Notes under the pieces: generated by a model
The model's database searches: none
Told to the model about the DNA's origin: nothing
Seen by the model: the letters and a program-made list of their open reading frames with translations, nothing else
Shown: positions 44,359 through 52,813 of the stretch, one piece after another
Position numbering within the stretch: position 1 is the first letter of the stretch
How the letters are laid out: each line of letters opens with the position of its first letter
Program-made: the position numbers and the translations under genes
DNA from: Aeromonas dhakensis
Lineage (GTDB): Bacteria > Pseudomonadota > Gammaproteobacteria > Enterobacterales > Aeromonadaceae
Assembly (NCBI RefSeq): GCF_000820305.1
Contig: NZ_CDBH01000045.1
Location: forward strand, 186,001-250,000
Length of the DNA: 64,000 bases
Direction of reading: 5' to 3'

Positions 44359-44890
44359 CGGGGCCTCGATCACAAAAACTGACAAAAATGACACCTTATC
44401 ATCACTTATTGGCCCTGTGTCACATATTTGTGTGTTTGCCTGCCTCATCCGGAACTTTTTTATCGATTTGTTATGTTTCTGGTATGAAATGAGGCCCCGT
44501 TTCGGGGCATCTACCCACCCTGGTGCAATCCAAAAACGGCGCGAGTCGGCGATTTTCAACGGGATGCGAGGGCGGGGAAGGTGAATAAAGCCACTTCGGC
44601 TGCCTTATGGCATGATGGGCGGAATTTTCTTGCCAGTAGTGCGCTGCGGGTATAAAAAGGCGGTGTCGTCGAACCAGGGTGATTAGCATTTTATGCAGAC
44701 AAAGTGCTGAAAAATACCTGTTTGGCCAATAAAAATACAGACAAAACACCAAAGACCTCGGTTCTGTATTGTTTTTTGACTATCCGAGTGATATTTTCGC
44801 TGAAGGTTGCCATCGGTTAACTTTTTGTTAAATGAGCGATGGCGTGAGTCACGCCCCAGCGGCGTCTAGGGACAGACAAGGTTGTAATGG
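44359..44890. promoter_or_regulatory. Long divergent region between lysO and the amino-acid ABC operon
   Basis: A 532-base gap with no supported gene. GCCCCG-TTT-CGGGGC at 44493-44507 and AGCC-N5-GGCT near 44589-44601 are hairpins. A candidate ArgR site, CCAATAAAAATACA at 44726-44739, matches TGAATAAAAATTCA at 11 of 14. GCATTTTATGC at 44687-44697 is an 11-base palindrome that might be a second site. A long 5' leader for one of the genes is possible. A lysine riboswitch was looked for but not supported. Confidence 0.45.
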
Positions 44891-45661
44891 ATGAGCGACG
44901 TTGCCGCACTGGAAGTTCGTGATCTGCACAAGTATTTCGGCACCCACGAAGTGCTCAAGGGCATCGATATGACCGCCCACAAGGGGGATGTCATCTCCCT
45001 TATCGGCTCCTCCGGCTCGGGGAAGTCGACCTTTCTTCGCTGTATCAATCTGCTGGAAACACCCTCTTCCGGCACGGTTTCCCTCCATGGCGAGCTTATT
45101 CGCATGAAAACCAACCGCACCGGTGAACGCCTGCCGGAAGACATGCGGCAGGTGGAGCGCATTCGCAGCCGGCTGGCCATGGTGTTTCAAAGCTTCAACC
45201 TCTGGTCCCACATGACCATCATGCAGAACATCATCGAGGTGCCGATCCAGGTGCTCAAGGTGCCCCGCGCCGAGGCCATTGCCAAGGCGGAACACCTGCT
45301 CAACCGGGTTGGATTGTGGGAGCGGCGCGACTACTACCCGGGTCACCTCTCCGGCGGCCAGCAGCAGCGGGCGGCCATCGCCCGGGCGCTGGCGGTGGAA
45401 CCCGAGGTGATGCTGTTTGATGAACCCACCTCGGCGCTCGACCCCGAGCTGGTGGGCGAAGTACTCGGCCTGATGCGCGAACTGGCCGAAGAGGGGCGCA
45501 CCATGCTGGTGGTGACCCATGAGATGTCGTTTGCCCGCGATGTGTCGAACAAGGTAATGTTTTTGCACCAGGGCCGCGTGGAGGAGGAGGGCAATCCCAA
45601 GGAGATCTTCGCCCATCCCAAGTCCGAACGGTTCAAGCAATTCATCTCCTCCATCTATTGA
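44891..45661 (+). CDS. hisP: Basic amino-acid ABC transporter, ATP-binding protein (HisP-like)
   Basis: Cytoplasmic ATPase of a polar amino-acid importer of the HisJQMP/AotJQMP type. The 256-residue product shows Walker A GSSGSGKSTFLRCIN, signature LSGGQQQRAAIARAL, Walker B EVMLFDEPTSALDPELVGEV and the switch His in VVTHEMSFA. It closely follows Salmonella HisP, including VFQSFNLWSHMTIMQN. It is the first gene of a four-gene operon followed by the binding protein and two permeases. Arginine, histidine, lysine or ornithine are likely substrates. Confidence 0.92.
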   Translation: MSDVAALEVRDLHKYFGTHEVLKGIDMTAHKGDVISLIGSSGSGKSTFLRCINLLETPSSGTVSLHGELIRMKTNRTGERLPEDMRQVERIRSRLAMVFQSFNLWSHMTIMQNIIEVPIQVLKVPRAEAIAKAEHLLNRVGLWERRDYYPGHLSGGQQQRAAIARALAVEPEVMLFDEPTSALDPELVGEVLGLMRELAEEGRTMLVVTHEMSFARDVSNKVMFLHQGRVEEEGNPKEIFAHPKSERFKQFISSIY

Positions 45662-45725
45662 TGGACGGAGCTGAGCCCAACAATCTGCAATTGCAACAGT
45701 CGATGACTTTATCAAGGAGAGATAC

Positions 45726-46499
45726 ATGAACAAGCTGATGCTGGCGACTGCCATGGTTACTGCCCTGTCCTCCGGCAGCCTGATGGCCAAGGAGTGGAAA
45801 GAGGTGCGGATCGGTGTCGAAGGTGCCTACCCCCCCTTCTCCTGGACCGAGCCGAGCGGCGAGGTGAAAGGCTTTGACATCGACATCGCCAACGCCCTGT
45901 GCGAGGAGATGAAGGTGAAGTGCACCCTGGTCAAGCAGGACTGGGACGGCATCATTCCAGCGCTGCTGTCGCGCAAATATGACGCCATCATCGCCACCAT
46001 GGACATCACCGAAGAGCGCAAGAAGAAGGTGGACTTCACCCAGAAGTACCAGCACATTCCGGCCCGCTTCGCCGCCAAGAAAGGCACCGAGGTGAAACTG
46101 GAGAAGGCCTTCATGGATGGCAAGACAGTGGCCGTGCAGCGTGCCACCTCCATGGACACCTTTATTACCGACAACTTCCCGAACGCCACCATCAAGCGTT
46201 ACGGTACCGCCGATGAGGCCTATCTCGACCTGAAATCCGGCCGCGTCGACTACGTGCTGGCCGACTCCGCCGCCATCAGCGACGGTTTGCTCAAGAAAGA
46301 GGGTGGCGATGCGTTCGAGTTCGTGGGCCCGAAACTGACCGATCCCAAGTGGTTTGGTGAAGGCGCCGGTATCGCGGTGCGCAAGGCCGACAAGGATCTG
46401 AAAGAGAAATTCAACGCCGCCATCCTGGCGCTGCGTGCCAACGGCAAGTACAAGGCGATCAACGACAAGTACTTCGACTTCGACGTCTACGGCGAGTAA
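45726..46499 (+). CDS. Periplasmic basic amino-acid binding protein
   Basis: Delivers a basic amino acid to the HisQM-type permeases. The 257-residue product has a signal peptide (NKLMLATAMVTALSSGSLMA). It has the family hallmarks VRIGVEGAYPPFSW, GFDIDIANALCEEM, DAIIATMDITEERKKKVDFT and the end INDKYFDFDVYGE, resembling HisJ, ArgT and AotJ. The substrate could be arginine, lysine, ornithine or histidine. The gap to the permease gene holds two hairpins (46507-46530 and 46580-46616) that may raise its expression over the membrane genes. Confidence 0.92.
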   Translation: MNKLMLATAMVTALSSGSLMAKEWKEVRIGVEGAYPPFSWTEPSGEVKGFDIDIANALCEEMKVKCTLVKQDWDGIIPALLSRKYDAIIATMDITEERKKKVDFTQKYQHIPARFAAKKGTEVKLEKAFMDGKTVAVQRATSMDTFITDNFPNATIKRYGTADEAYLDLKSGRVDYVLADSAAISDGLLKKEGGDAFEFVGPKLTDPKWFGEGAGIAVRKADKDLKEKFNAAILALRANGKYKAINDKYFDFDVYGE

Positions 46500-46506
46500 C
46501 TTCCAA

Positions 46507-46616
46507 GGCTCGCTGCCAGAGGCAGGAGCCAGGGCGTGACACGCACAATAGCGACAGGTTGACCCTCGTCTGTAGTCATCGGGCCCGTCGTCTCTCGCCA
46601 GGGAGTGATGGGCCCG
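46507..46616 (+). other. Two intergenic stem-loops after the binding-protein gene
   Basis: GGCTCGCTGCC/GGCAGGAGCC (46507-46530, one bulge) and CGGGCCC/GGGCCCG arms at 46580-46616 form two hairpins in the 127-base gap. Neither has a T-run. Stable structures behind a binding-protein gene usually protect its mRNA from 3' decay. Confidence 0.5.
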
Positions 46617-46626
46617 CTTAGTTGCG

Positions 46627-47379
46627 ATGGAACTGCATATGTTTGATTTGAAAGGATACGAAACCTCCCTGCTGGAGGGGGCCTGGGTCACCCTGGAGGT
46701 GGCGCTGGCCTCCCTGCTGCTGGCGCTGGTGCTCGGCATGCTGGGGGCGCTGGCCAAGCTCTCCCCTTATAAATGGGCCCGCGGTTTTGCCACCGCCTAC
46801 ACCACCGTCATTCGCGGCATCCCCGATCTGGTGCTGATGATGCTGCTGTTCTTCGGCGGTCAGGTGCTCATCAACAACCTCTGCACCTGGGTCAACGAGA
46901 GCTACAACAACTACCTGCTGGCGAGCAATCCCAACCAGGAGTGGGTCTCCCTGCTGCCCGATTACATCGACATCAGCCCGTTTGCGGCCGGGGTGGCCAC
47001 CATCGGTTTCATCTTCGGTGCCTACATGACCGAGACCTTCCGTGGCGCCATCCTTGCAGTGGACAAGGGCGAGCTGGAAGCGGCCCGTGCCTTCGGCATG
47101 CGGGCAACCCAGGTGTTTCGTCGCATCCTGTTTCCCCAGATGATGCGCCACGCCCTGCCGGGGTTTGGCAACAACTGGCTGGTCTTGCTGAAAACCACGG
47201 CGCTAGTCTCCATCATCGGGCTCGATGACATGGTGCGCAAAGCATCCCTGGCGGCGGGCTCGACCCAGCTGCCCTTCACTTTCTACATGGCGGTGGCCCT
47301 GATCTTCCTGATCTTCACTGCGGTCTCCACCTCGGCACTGAAATGGGCCGAGCGTCACTATGCGATAAAGACGAGGTAA
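46627..47379 (+). CDS. hisQ: Amino-acid ABC transporter permease (HisQ-like)
   Basis: Inner-membrane subunit of the basic amino-acid importer. The 250-residue product has about five hydrophobic segments. The HEQRo permease signature is TTVIRGIPDLVLMMLLFFGG, and the ATPase-contact loop is DKGELEAARAFGMRATQVFR. An in-frame ATG 12 bases later (MFDLKGYE) is equally plausible and nearer the usual HisQ start. It lies 3 bases before the second permease gene. Confidence 0.9.
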   Translation: MELHMFDLKGYETSLLEGAWVTLEVALASLLLALVLGMLGALAKLSPYKWARGFATAYTTVIRGIPDLVLMMLLFFGGQVLINNLCTWVNESYNNYLLASNPNQEWVSLLPDYIDISPFAAGVATIGFIFGAYMTETFRGAILAVDKGELEAARAFGMRATQVFRRILFPQMMRHALPGFGNNWLVLLKTTALVSIIGLDDMVRKASLAAGSTQLPFTFYMAVALIFLIFTAVSTSALKWAERHYAIKTR

Positions 47380-47382
47380 GCC

Positions 47383-48075
47383 ATGGATTTCTCAATCATT
47401 CTCAGCGAATGGCCCACCTACTGGCAGGGCCTCTACACCACAGTACTGCTGGTGGCCGCCTCCCTGATCCTCGGGCTGATGCTGGCGGTGCCGCTCGGTA
47501 TCCTGCGCAACAGCCGCAACTGGCTGATCAAGGGGCCGATCTGGGCCTACATCTACTTCTTTCGCGGCACTCCGCTCTTGGTGCAGCTGTTCATCATCTA
47601 CTACGGCGCCGCCCAGTGGGAGTGGCTGAAAAACAGCGTCGCCTGGGATCTGTTTGCCGAAGCCTGGTTCTGCGCCCTGCTGGCGTTCACCCTGAACACC
47701 GGAGCCTACACCGCCGAGATCGTGCGCGGGGCCGTGCTCAACATGCCCAAGGGGCAGATTGAAGCGGCCAACGCCTTCGGCATGACCCGCTGGCAGACCC
47801 TCACTCGCATCATTCTGCCCAACTCGTTTCGCCGGGCACTGCCGGCCTACAGCAACGAGGTGATCTTCATGCTGCAGGGCTCGGCGGTGGCGGGCATCAT
47901 CACCATCGTCGATCTGACCGGTGCCGCGCGGATCATCAACTCCCGCTACTACAGCCCGTTCGAGGCGTTCCTGACTGCCGGCCTGCTCTACATGCTGCTG
48001 ACCTTCGTCATCGTCTGGCTGTTCAAGAAGTGGGAAGCCCGCTGGCACGCCCACCTGCGCCCCCGCACCGTGTAA
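47383..48075 (+). CDS. hisM: Amino-acid ABC transporter permease (HisM-like)
   Basis: Second inner-membrane subunit, pairing with the HisQ-like protein. The 230-residue product has the conserved YIYFFRGTPLLVQLFIIYYG segment and the EAA-type loop MPKGQIEAANAFGMTRWQTL. It ends with a basic stretch (FKKWEARWHAHLRPRT). It starts 3 bases after the previous gene and is followed by a strong terminator, so it closes the four-gene operon. Confidence 0.92.
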   Translation: MDFSIILSEWPTYWQGLYTTVLLVAASLILGLMLAVPLGILRNSRNWLIKGPIWAYIYFFRGTPLLVQLFIIYYGAAQWEWLKNSVAWDLFAEAWFCALLAFTLNTGAYTAEIVRGAVLNMPKGQIEAANAFGMTRWQTLTRIILPNSFRRALPAYSNEVIFMLQGSAVAGIITIVDLTGAARIINSRYYSPFEAFLTAGLLYMLLTFVIVWLFKKWEARWHAHLRPRTV

Positions 48076-48082
48076 CGCCCAT

Positions 48083-48112
48083 AAAAAAAGCCCGCAATTT
48101 GCGGGCTTTTTT
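48083..48112. terminator. Terminator after the amino-acid ABC operon
   Basis: AAAAAAGCCCGC, loop AATTT and GCGGGCTTTTTT have A and T runs on both sides of a 6-bp GC core. It serves the ABC operon and the convergent permease gene. Confidence 0.93.
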
Positions 48113-48127
48113 GTCGCTGCGTGTCCC

Positions 48128-48769
48128 TCAGCGGCCCAGGTATTCCCGGTCGAAGAAGGTGTTGACCCAGTGAGGGCGGTAGATGGCGAGCAGGGTCATG
48201 GTCATGCCGTTGAGCAGGGCTTCGGGGAAGAGCAGCAGCGGCCAGATGGAGAGGTAGTCGGCGCTGATGGTGTACCAGGGGTAGGTGTCGCTAAGGCCCA
48301 TCAGCAGGGCGCTGGCCACCACCTTGACCGAGATGGAGAGGGCGCCGCCAAGAAAGGCCACCACGAACAGGTAGACGAACAGGTGGCGCGGCAGCCAGGC
48401 CCAGCTGGCCAGAAACAGCAGCCAGGTGGTGGCGACCGGCAGGGCCACGCCAATGAGGGCCTGCAAGCCGATGTCGGCCAGCGGGATGACCCCGAAGTAA
48501 GAGAGGACCAGCAGGGTGAGGCAGGGGGCGAGCAGGGCGAGGCGCCAGCCCAGCAGCAGGGTCAGGCTGGTAAGGCCGAGAAAGTGCACCTCCAGCCCGT
48601 CGTGCAGGCCGGCCCGCAGGGTCCAGAGCGGCACCAGCACGATGGCGCCGCCAAGGCAGAGGTGCTGGTAGAGCGGATGGTCGTGGAGGGTGCGCAGCAT
48701 GGTGCCACGCAGGCTGAATGTGAGCAGCAGTACCCAGAGCAGCAGGGCGGCGGCTTGTCCTTCACTCAT
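48128..48769 (-). CDS. CbiM-like energy-coupling-factor permease, orphan
   Basis: A 213-residue inner-membrane protein with six hydrophobic segments. It resembles the CbiM/ECF permease group (GLEVHFLGLTSLTLLLGWRL, PEALLNGMTMTLLAIYRPHW). The conserved N-terminal histidine of nickel/cobalt CbiM proteins (HIPDGFL type) is absent, and no ECF ATPase or T-component is beside it. A metal or vitamin uptake role is therefore unproven. It is downstream of pflA on the same strand, about 87 bases after it. Confidence 0.7.
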   Translation of the reverse strand: MSEGQAAALLLWVLLLTFSLRGTMLRTLHDHPLYQHLCLGGAIVLVPLWTLRAGLHDGLEVHFLGLTSLTLLLGWRLALLAPCLTLLVLSYFGVIPLADIGLQALIGVALPVATTWLLFLASWAWLPRHLFVYLFVVAFLGGALSISVKVVASALLMGLSDTYPWYTISADYLSIWPLLLFPEALLNGMTMTLLAIYRPHWVNTFFDREYLGR

Positions 48770-48855
48770 GGCAGATCCTTGTCCGGTGACGGCATGCAGG
48801 TGGGCGAGGCCCGATGTGAAAGGGGCCGGCGTTTTCCCGGCCAGCCCCTGATCTA

Positions 48856-49674
48856 TCAGTATTTGACGTTGTTGTGGTACTTGGCGAGGATGCCCTGGAC
48901 ACGGTCCATGGTCTCCTTGCTGGGCGGCTTGATCCCGGTGAGATCATAGGTGTCGCCCAGTACGTCCCACTTGTGCTTGCCGAGTTCGTGATAGGGCAGC
49001 AGTTCCACCTTCTCGACGCACTCTCCCAGCTCGGCGATGAACTGGCCGAGCCCTTCGGCGCTCTCGTCATCGTCCGACCAGGTCGGCACTACCACGTAGC
49101 GGATCCACATGGTCTTGCCCTTGGCGGCCAGATAACGGGCAAACTCCAGGGTGTACTTGTTGCTGACGTGGGTCAGCGGAATGTGCTTGTCGTCGTTGAT
49201 CTGCTTGATGTCGAGCAGCACCAGATCGGTATTGTCGAGCACCTTGTCGAGCTGTTCGTCGTAGTGACGGACGAAGCCGTTGGTATCGAGGCAGGTGTGG
49301 ATGCCCTTCTCCTTGCAGGCGGCGAACAGTTCGGCGATGAAATTTTGCTGCAGCATGGCTTCGCCACCGGAGGCGGTGACGCCGCCACCCGAGGCATTCA
49401 TGAAGTGGCGATAGCTGGTGATGTCGCTCATCAACTCCGGCACTGTCACCTCGCGGCCGCCCTGGGTATCCCAGGTGTCGCGGTTGTGGCAGTACTTGCA
49501 GCGCATCAGGCAACCCTGCATGAACACGATGAAGCGTATTCCGGGGCCATCGACGGTGCCGCAGGTTTCAACGGAATGGATCCGGCCAATGACCCCGGAT
49601 GTATCGGTGGTCACACTGGTTTCAGCGGCGGTGCCGCTGACTTCGACAGCAGGGATCCGATTAATGACAGACAT
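48856..49674 (-). CDS. pflA: Pyruvate formate-lyase activating enzyme
   Basis: Radical-SAM enzyme that installs the glycyl radical on pyruvate formate-lyase for anaerobic growth. The 272-residue product has the cluster motif [16 protein letters not shown] and the segment [20 protein letters not shown]. It continues in line with E. coli PflA (246 residues) to [10 protein letters not shown]. It is about 25 residues longer at the N-terminus, because its first 15 residues repeat the start of the normal protein. pflB is not adjacent: upstream is a GGDEF/EAL gene. GGAG supports the ATG at 49674. Confidence 0.93.
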   Translation of the reverse strand: MSVINRIPAVEVSGTAAETSVTTDTSGVIGRIHSVETCGTVDGPGIRFIVFMQGCLMRCKYCHNRDTWDTQGGREVTVPELMSDITSYRHFMNASGGGVTASGGEAMLQQNFIAELFAACKEKGIHTCLDTNGFVRHYDEQLDKVLDNTDLVLLDIKQINDDKHIPLTHVSNKYTLEFARYLAAKGKTMWIRYVVVPTWSDDDESAEGLGQFIAELGECVEKVELLPYHELGKHKWDVLGDTYDLTGIKPPSKETMDRVQGILAKYHNNVKY

Positions 49675-49739
49675 AGACGACTCCAATGGTTCGAGCAGGC
49701 CGTTATTTTATTACATAAAGCCCTATAAATCCTACATGT

Positions 49740-52679
49740 TTAGCCCGGAGCCGGGGCACCCAGCAAGCTCTCGAGGGCTTTGGCGGTGAGCGGTCTGCTG
49801 GTCAGGAAGCCTTGATAATGCTGGCAGCCGAGGGCTTTGAGGATGGCGAGCTGTTCTTCGTCCTCCACCCCTTCGGCGGTGACGGTAAAACGAAAAACCT
49901 TGGCCAGTTCCAGGATCGCCTTGACGATGGCCTTGTCCTGTTCGCTGTGCACCAGGGTCTGGATGAAGCTTCTGTCGAGCTTCACCTCGTCCGCCGGCAG
50001 ATCACGCAGATAGGCGAGCGACGAGTAGCCGGTGCCGAAATCATCGATGGAGAGCAGGATGCCGAGCTCCTTGAGCTGGCGCATCCTGGCGATGCTCTCC
50101 AGCCGGTTCTCCAGCACCACAGATTCGGTCACCTCCAGCAGCAGGCGGGAGGGGGGCACCCCGGTATCGCGCAATATGTATTCCACCTGCTGCACGAAGC
50201 CTGCGGTGTGGAACTGGCGGGCGCTGACGTTGACCGACAAATGGGGAATGGCCAGCCCGCGGTTGAGCCAGAAGCTGTATTGGGCGCAGGCGGTCTTCAT
50301 CACCCAGTAGCCGATGTCCTGGATGAGGCTGGTCTCTTCGGCGATGGGGATGAACTCTGCCGGCGGCACCATGCTGCCGTCGCTGCGCTGCCAGCGCAGC
50401 AGCGCCTCGATGCCGGAGAGCGCGCCGTTGTCGACCCGGTATTGCGGCTGATAGTGCAGTTGCAGCTCGTGGTGGCGCAGGGCATCGCGCAGCTGGTTGT
50501 TGAGCGCCAGCTTGCTCTTCTCTTTCTCCGCCATGGCCTCGCTGAAGAACACATAGTTGCCCTGGCCGGATCGCTTGGCCATGTGGGTGGCGGTGTCGGC
50601 CTGCTGCATCAGCACCAGGTGATCCTTGTCCTCGCTGGAGAAGAGGCTGATCCCCACCGAGGCGCTGCAGTGCAGCTTGTGATCCTCGATGTCGAACGGG
50701 ATGCGAAACAGCCCCATCAGCTCGCGGGCGAAGTGTTCTGCCAGGATCTTGGCGGTGACATAACCCTGGCCCAGGGCGCTGAACAGCAGGGCGAACTCGT
50801 CCCCCGAGATGCGGGCCAGCACCAGGTTGTCCTGGGGCAGGGTCTTGAGGCGCTCCACCACCGCCTGCAGCAGCAGATCGCCGCAGGCATGGCCGAGGGA
50901 GTCGTTGATCGACTTGAAGTTGTCCAGATCCACCAGCAGCAGGGCGCCCCACTGGCCGCTGGCCTCCTGCAGGGTGCGCTGCATGATGTCGTTGAGGCTG
51001 CGGCGGTTGTAGAGGCCGCACAGATCGTCGTAGTAGGCGAGCTGCTCGATGTGGCGCGCCGCCTCCTTTTCCTGGGTGATGTCGTAGAAGCTGCAGACAT
51101 AGTGGCTGATCTCGCCGTGCTCATCCTGCACCCCGCTCACCATCAACCGGACCGGGAAGAGGTGGCCATCCTTGTGCAGGCAGCGCTCTTCGCCCATCCA
51201 GAACTCCTGGGCCGCCACCGCCTCGCGCACATCCTGCGCCAGGTGATCGCCATAGTAGGTGGGCCTGAGCCGGACGATATGCTGGCCGATCATCTCATCG
51301 TCGGCAAAGCCGGTGATGCGGCCAAAGGAGCGGTTGACCTTGAGGATGATCCCCTTGTGATCCATCACCAGCAGACCGTCGTGGGTGTTGAAGGCCACCT
51401 CGGCCAGCCGCAGCGCATCGTCTGCGGCCAATCGTTGCAGCTCGACGGCGGCCCGCTCGTGCTGGCTACTGAGGGCGTCGAGCAGCGGCATGGGGTCGGC
51501 CAGTGGCGCATCGAGCAGCAGGGTGAGTTGGCCGATGGGGGCGCCCTGCGAGCCGTGCAGCGGAATGCCGACATAGACGGGGGCATTGAGTGCCAGCAAC
51601 TGGCTGGCCTGGGGATAGCGCAGGGGCAGGTCTTCCACATAGACAGCCTGGCCGTGCTGGAACAGCTCTTGGCCAGGACCCGGGTCCATCTGGATGGGCT
51701 TGAGCACCGAGAAGGTCTCCCCCTCCAGCACGCAGCGCGGGATCATCCAGAGATCCTGGCCGCGGGGCTGGTACTCGCCAATCCAGCCGATGCGTGCGCA
51801 GCTAATGCCCATGGCCCAGCTCACCAGGGCGCGGCAGTAAGCGATGCCGGTCAGCAGGGTGAGCTCGGCAGGCAGCGTCAGCACGGCGGGCTGGACCGGT
51901 TCCGGCACCGGTTGCCAGTGGCCGAGCAACTGGGCACTGTGCCGCACCAGTTGCAACATCTCTTCGCTGAGCGGGGTGGCGTTGAGGTATTCGAGGCTCA
52001 GCACGCCGATGAGTTTTTCCTGCTCAAGCAAGGCACCGTCCAGACGCGAGCTCACGCCGGCATTGGCCAGATAGTAGTGCTGACTCAGCATGGGCTGGTG
52101 CGCGGCTTCCGAAAAGCTCAGGGACTTGCGGGTGCGCAGGGCGCGGATGTAGCGACTGTCGCCGCGAATGGCGGCTACCTCGTCGGCCCCTAGGTTAAAG
52201 ACCGGGGTCAGCTGCTCGCTGCCGAGGGGGCCGTTGGCCTGATAGTGCCAGAGGATTAGGCGATCGGCCCCCAGGCTCTCCTTGAGGGCCTCCAGCATGG
52301 CGGCAAACTGCTGCTGGCTCGCCATCTGGCTCAGGCGCGGCAGTTGCAGCGCCAAGTCGGCCACCGGCTCCTGGCGCAGGGTCTGCAGGCAGATGAGCCA
52401 GAAGGCGTCCTGTTCGTGGGAGAGGGCAATGTGCCACTGCTGGCCGGCAAAGCGCAGCACCAGCTTGCCGCCATGGCCGTTGCTGAGGGCTTGTTCGATG
52501 GGCAGGCGCAGTGCATCCGGCAGCTGGGCCGGCCAGGGGCCCCTTGGCTCATCGAGCCAGTAGAGTGGGGTTTGCATCACATCGGTCAACGCGACCAGCC
52601 GTTGGCTGCGCACGTCCAGACGAAAGAACAGCGGTGTCTGGTTGGCAGAAGAGAGATGACTGAGCGCGGTTGACGACAT
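49740..52679 (-). CDS. GAF/PAS/GGDEF/EAL cyclic-di-GMP signalling protein
   Basis: A 979-residue cytoplasmic sensor for cyclic-di-GMP turnover. Two GAF-like regions (about residues 115-250 and 275-415) precede a PAS domain (about 420-545). A diguanylate cyclase domain with ARISGDEFALLFSAL follows (SGDEF in place of GGDEF). Last is an EAL phosphodiesterase domain with GIEALLRW, LSVNVSARQFH, LLEVTESVV, DDFGTGYSSLAYL and KLDRSFIQTL, so the EAL active site is intact. SGDEF is often still active. No transmembrane helix. The ATG at 52679 follows AGGA; an upstream TTG is rejected. Gene order suggests independent control. Confidence 0.88.
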   Translation of the reverse strand: MSSTALSHLSSANQTPLFFRLDVRSQRLVALTDVMQTPLYWLDEPRGPWPAQLPDALRLPIEQALSNGHGGKLVLRFAGQQWHIALSHEQDAFWLICLQTLRQEPVADLALQLPRLSQMASQQQFAAMLEALKESLGADRLILWHYQANGPLGSEQLTPVFNLGADEVAAIRGDSRYIRALRTRKSLSFSEAAHQPMLSQHYYLANAGVSSRLDGALLEQEKLIGVLSLEYLNATPLSEEMLQLVRHSAQLLGHWQPVPEPVQPAVLTLPAELTLLTGIAYCRALVSWAMGISCARIGWIGEYQPRGQDLWMIPRCVLEGETFSVLKPIQMDPGPGQELFQHGQAVYVEDLPLRYPQASQLLALNAPVYVGIPLHGSQGAPIGQLTLLLDAPLADPMPLLDALSSQHERAAVELQRLAADDALRLAEVAFNTHDGLLVMDHKGIILKVNRSFGRITGFADDEMIGQHIVRLRPTYYGDHLAQDVREAVAAQEFWMGEERCLHKDGHLFPVRLMVSGVQDEHGEISHYVCSFYDITQEKEAARHIEQLAYYDDLCGLYNRRSLNDIMQRTLQEASGQWGALLLVDLDNFKSINDSLGHACGDLLLQAVVERLKTLPQDNLVLARISGDEFALLFSALGQGYVTAKILAEHFARELMGLFRIPFDIEDHKLHCSASVGISLFSSEDKDHLVLMQQADTATHMAKRSGQGNYVFFSEAMAEKEKSKLALNNQLRDALRHHELQLHYQPQYRVDNGALSGIEALLRWQRSDGSMVPPAEFIPIAEETSLIQDIGYWVMKTACAQYSFWLNRGLAIPHLSVNVSARQFHTAGFVQQVEYILRDTGVPPSRLLLEVTESVVLENRLESIARMRQLKELGILLSIDDFGTGYSSLAYLRDLPADEVKLDRSFIQTLVHSEQDKAIVKAILELAKVFRFTVTAEGVEDEEQLAILKALGCQHYQGFLTSRPLTAKALESLLGAPAPG

Positions 52680-52759
52680 GAACTGATAACATCCTGTTGA
52701 ACGACTGTCGGGTGGCAAGAATACTGCAAAATCGGTGCAAACAAAATTTCATTGAAATC

Positions 52760-52781
52760 TAAATTAGAAAATACTAATTTA
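52760..52781. promoter_or_regulatory. AT-rich inverted repeat, candidate operator of the CoA-disulfide reductase gene
   Basis: TAAATTAG-N6-CTAATTTA is an exact inverted repeat with 8-bp arms, 33-54 bases upstream of the next gene's start. Its shape resembles AT-rich sites bound by ArsR-family regulators of sulfur detoxification (BigR/SqrR type). No regulator gene is adjacent. Confidence 0.5.
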
Positions 52782-52813
52782 ATGTCAATTTGTCGTTGAC
52801 TGGAGTCTTGCTG

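Noticed and set aside
44480-44700. Possible lysine riboswitch upstream of lysO
   Set aside because: The minus strand has a GCCGAAG segment and hairpins, but not the rest of the conserved L-box core (AGAGG...AGUA and paired loops). A covariance search would settle it.
44471-44752. 93-codon minus-strand frame in the lysO / ABC operon gap
   Set aside because: No ribosome binding site, no hydrophobic or domain pattern; overlaps hairpins in a control region.
49674-49686. TTG start four codons upstream for pflA
   Set aside because: It places the GGAG ribosome binding site inside the coding region; the ATG at 49674 is correctly spaced.
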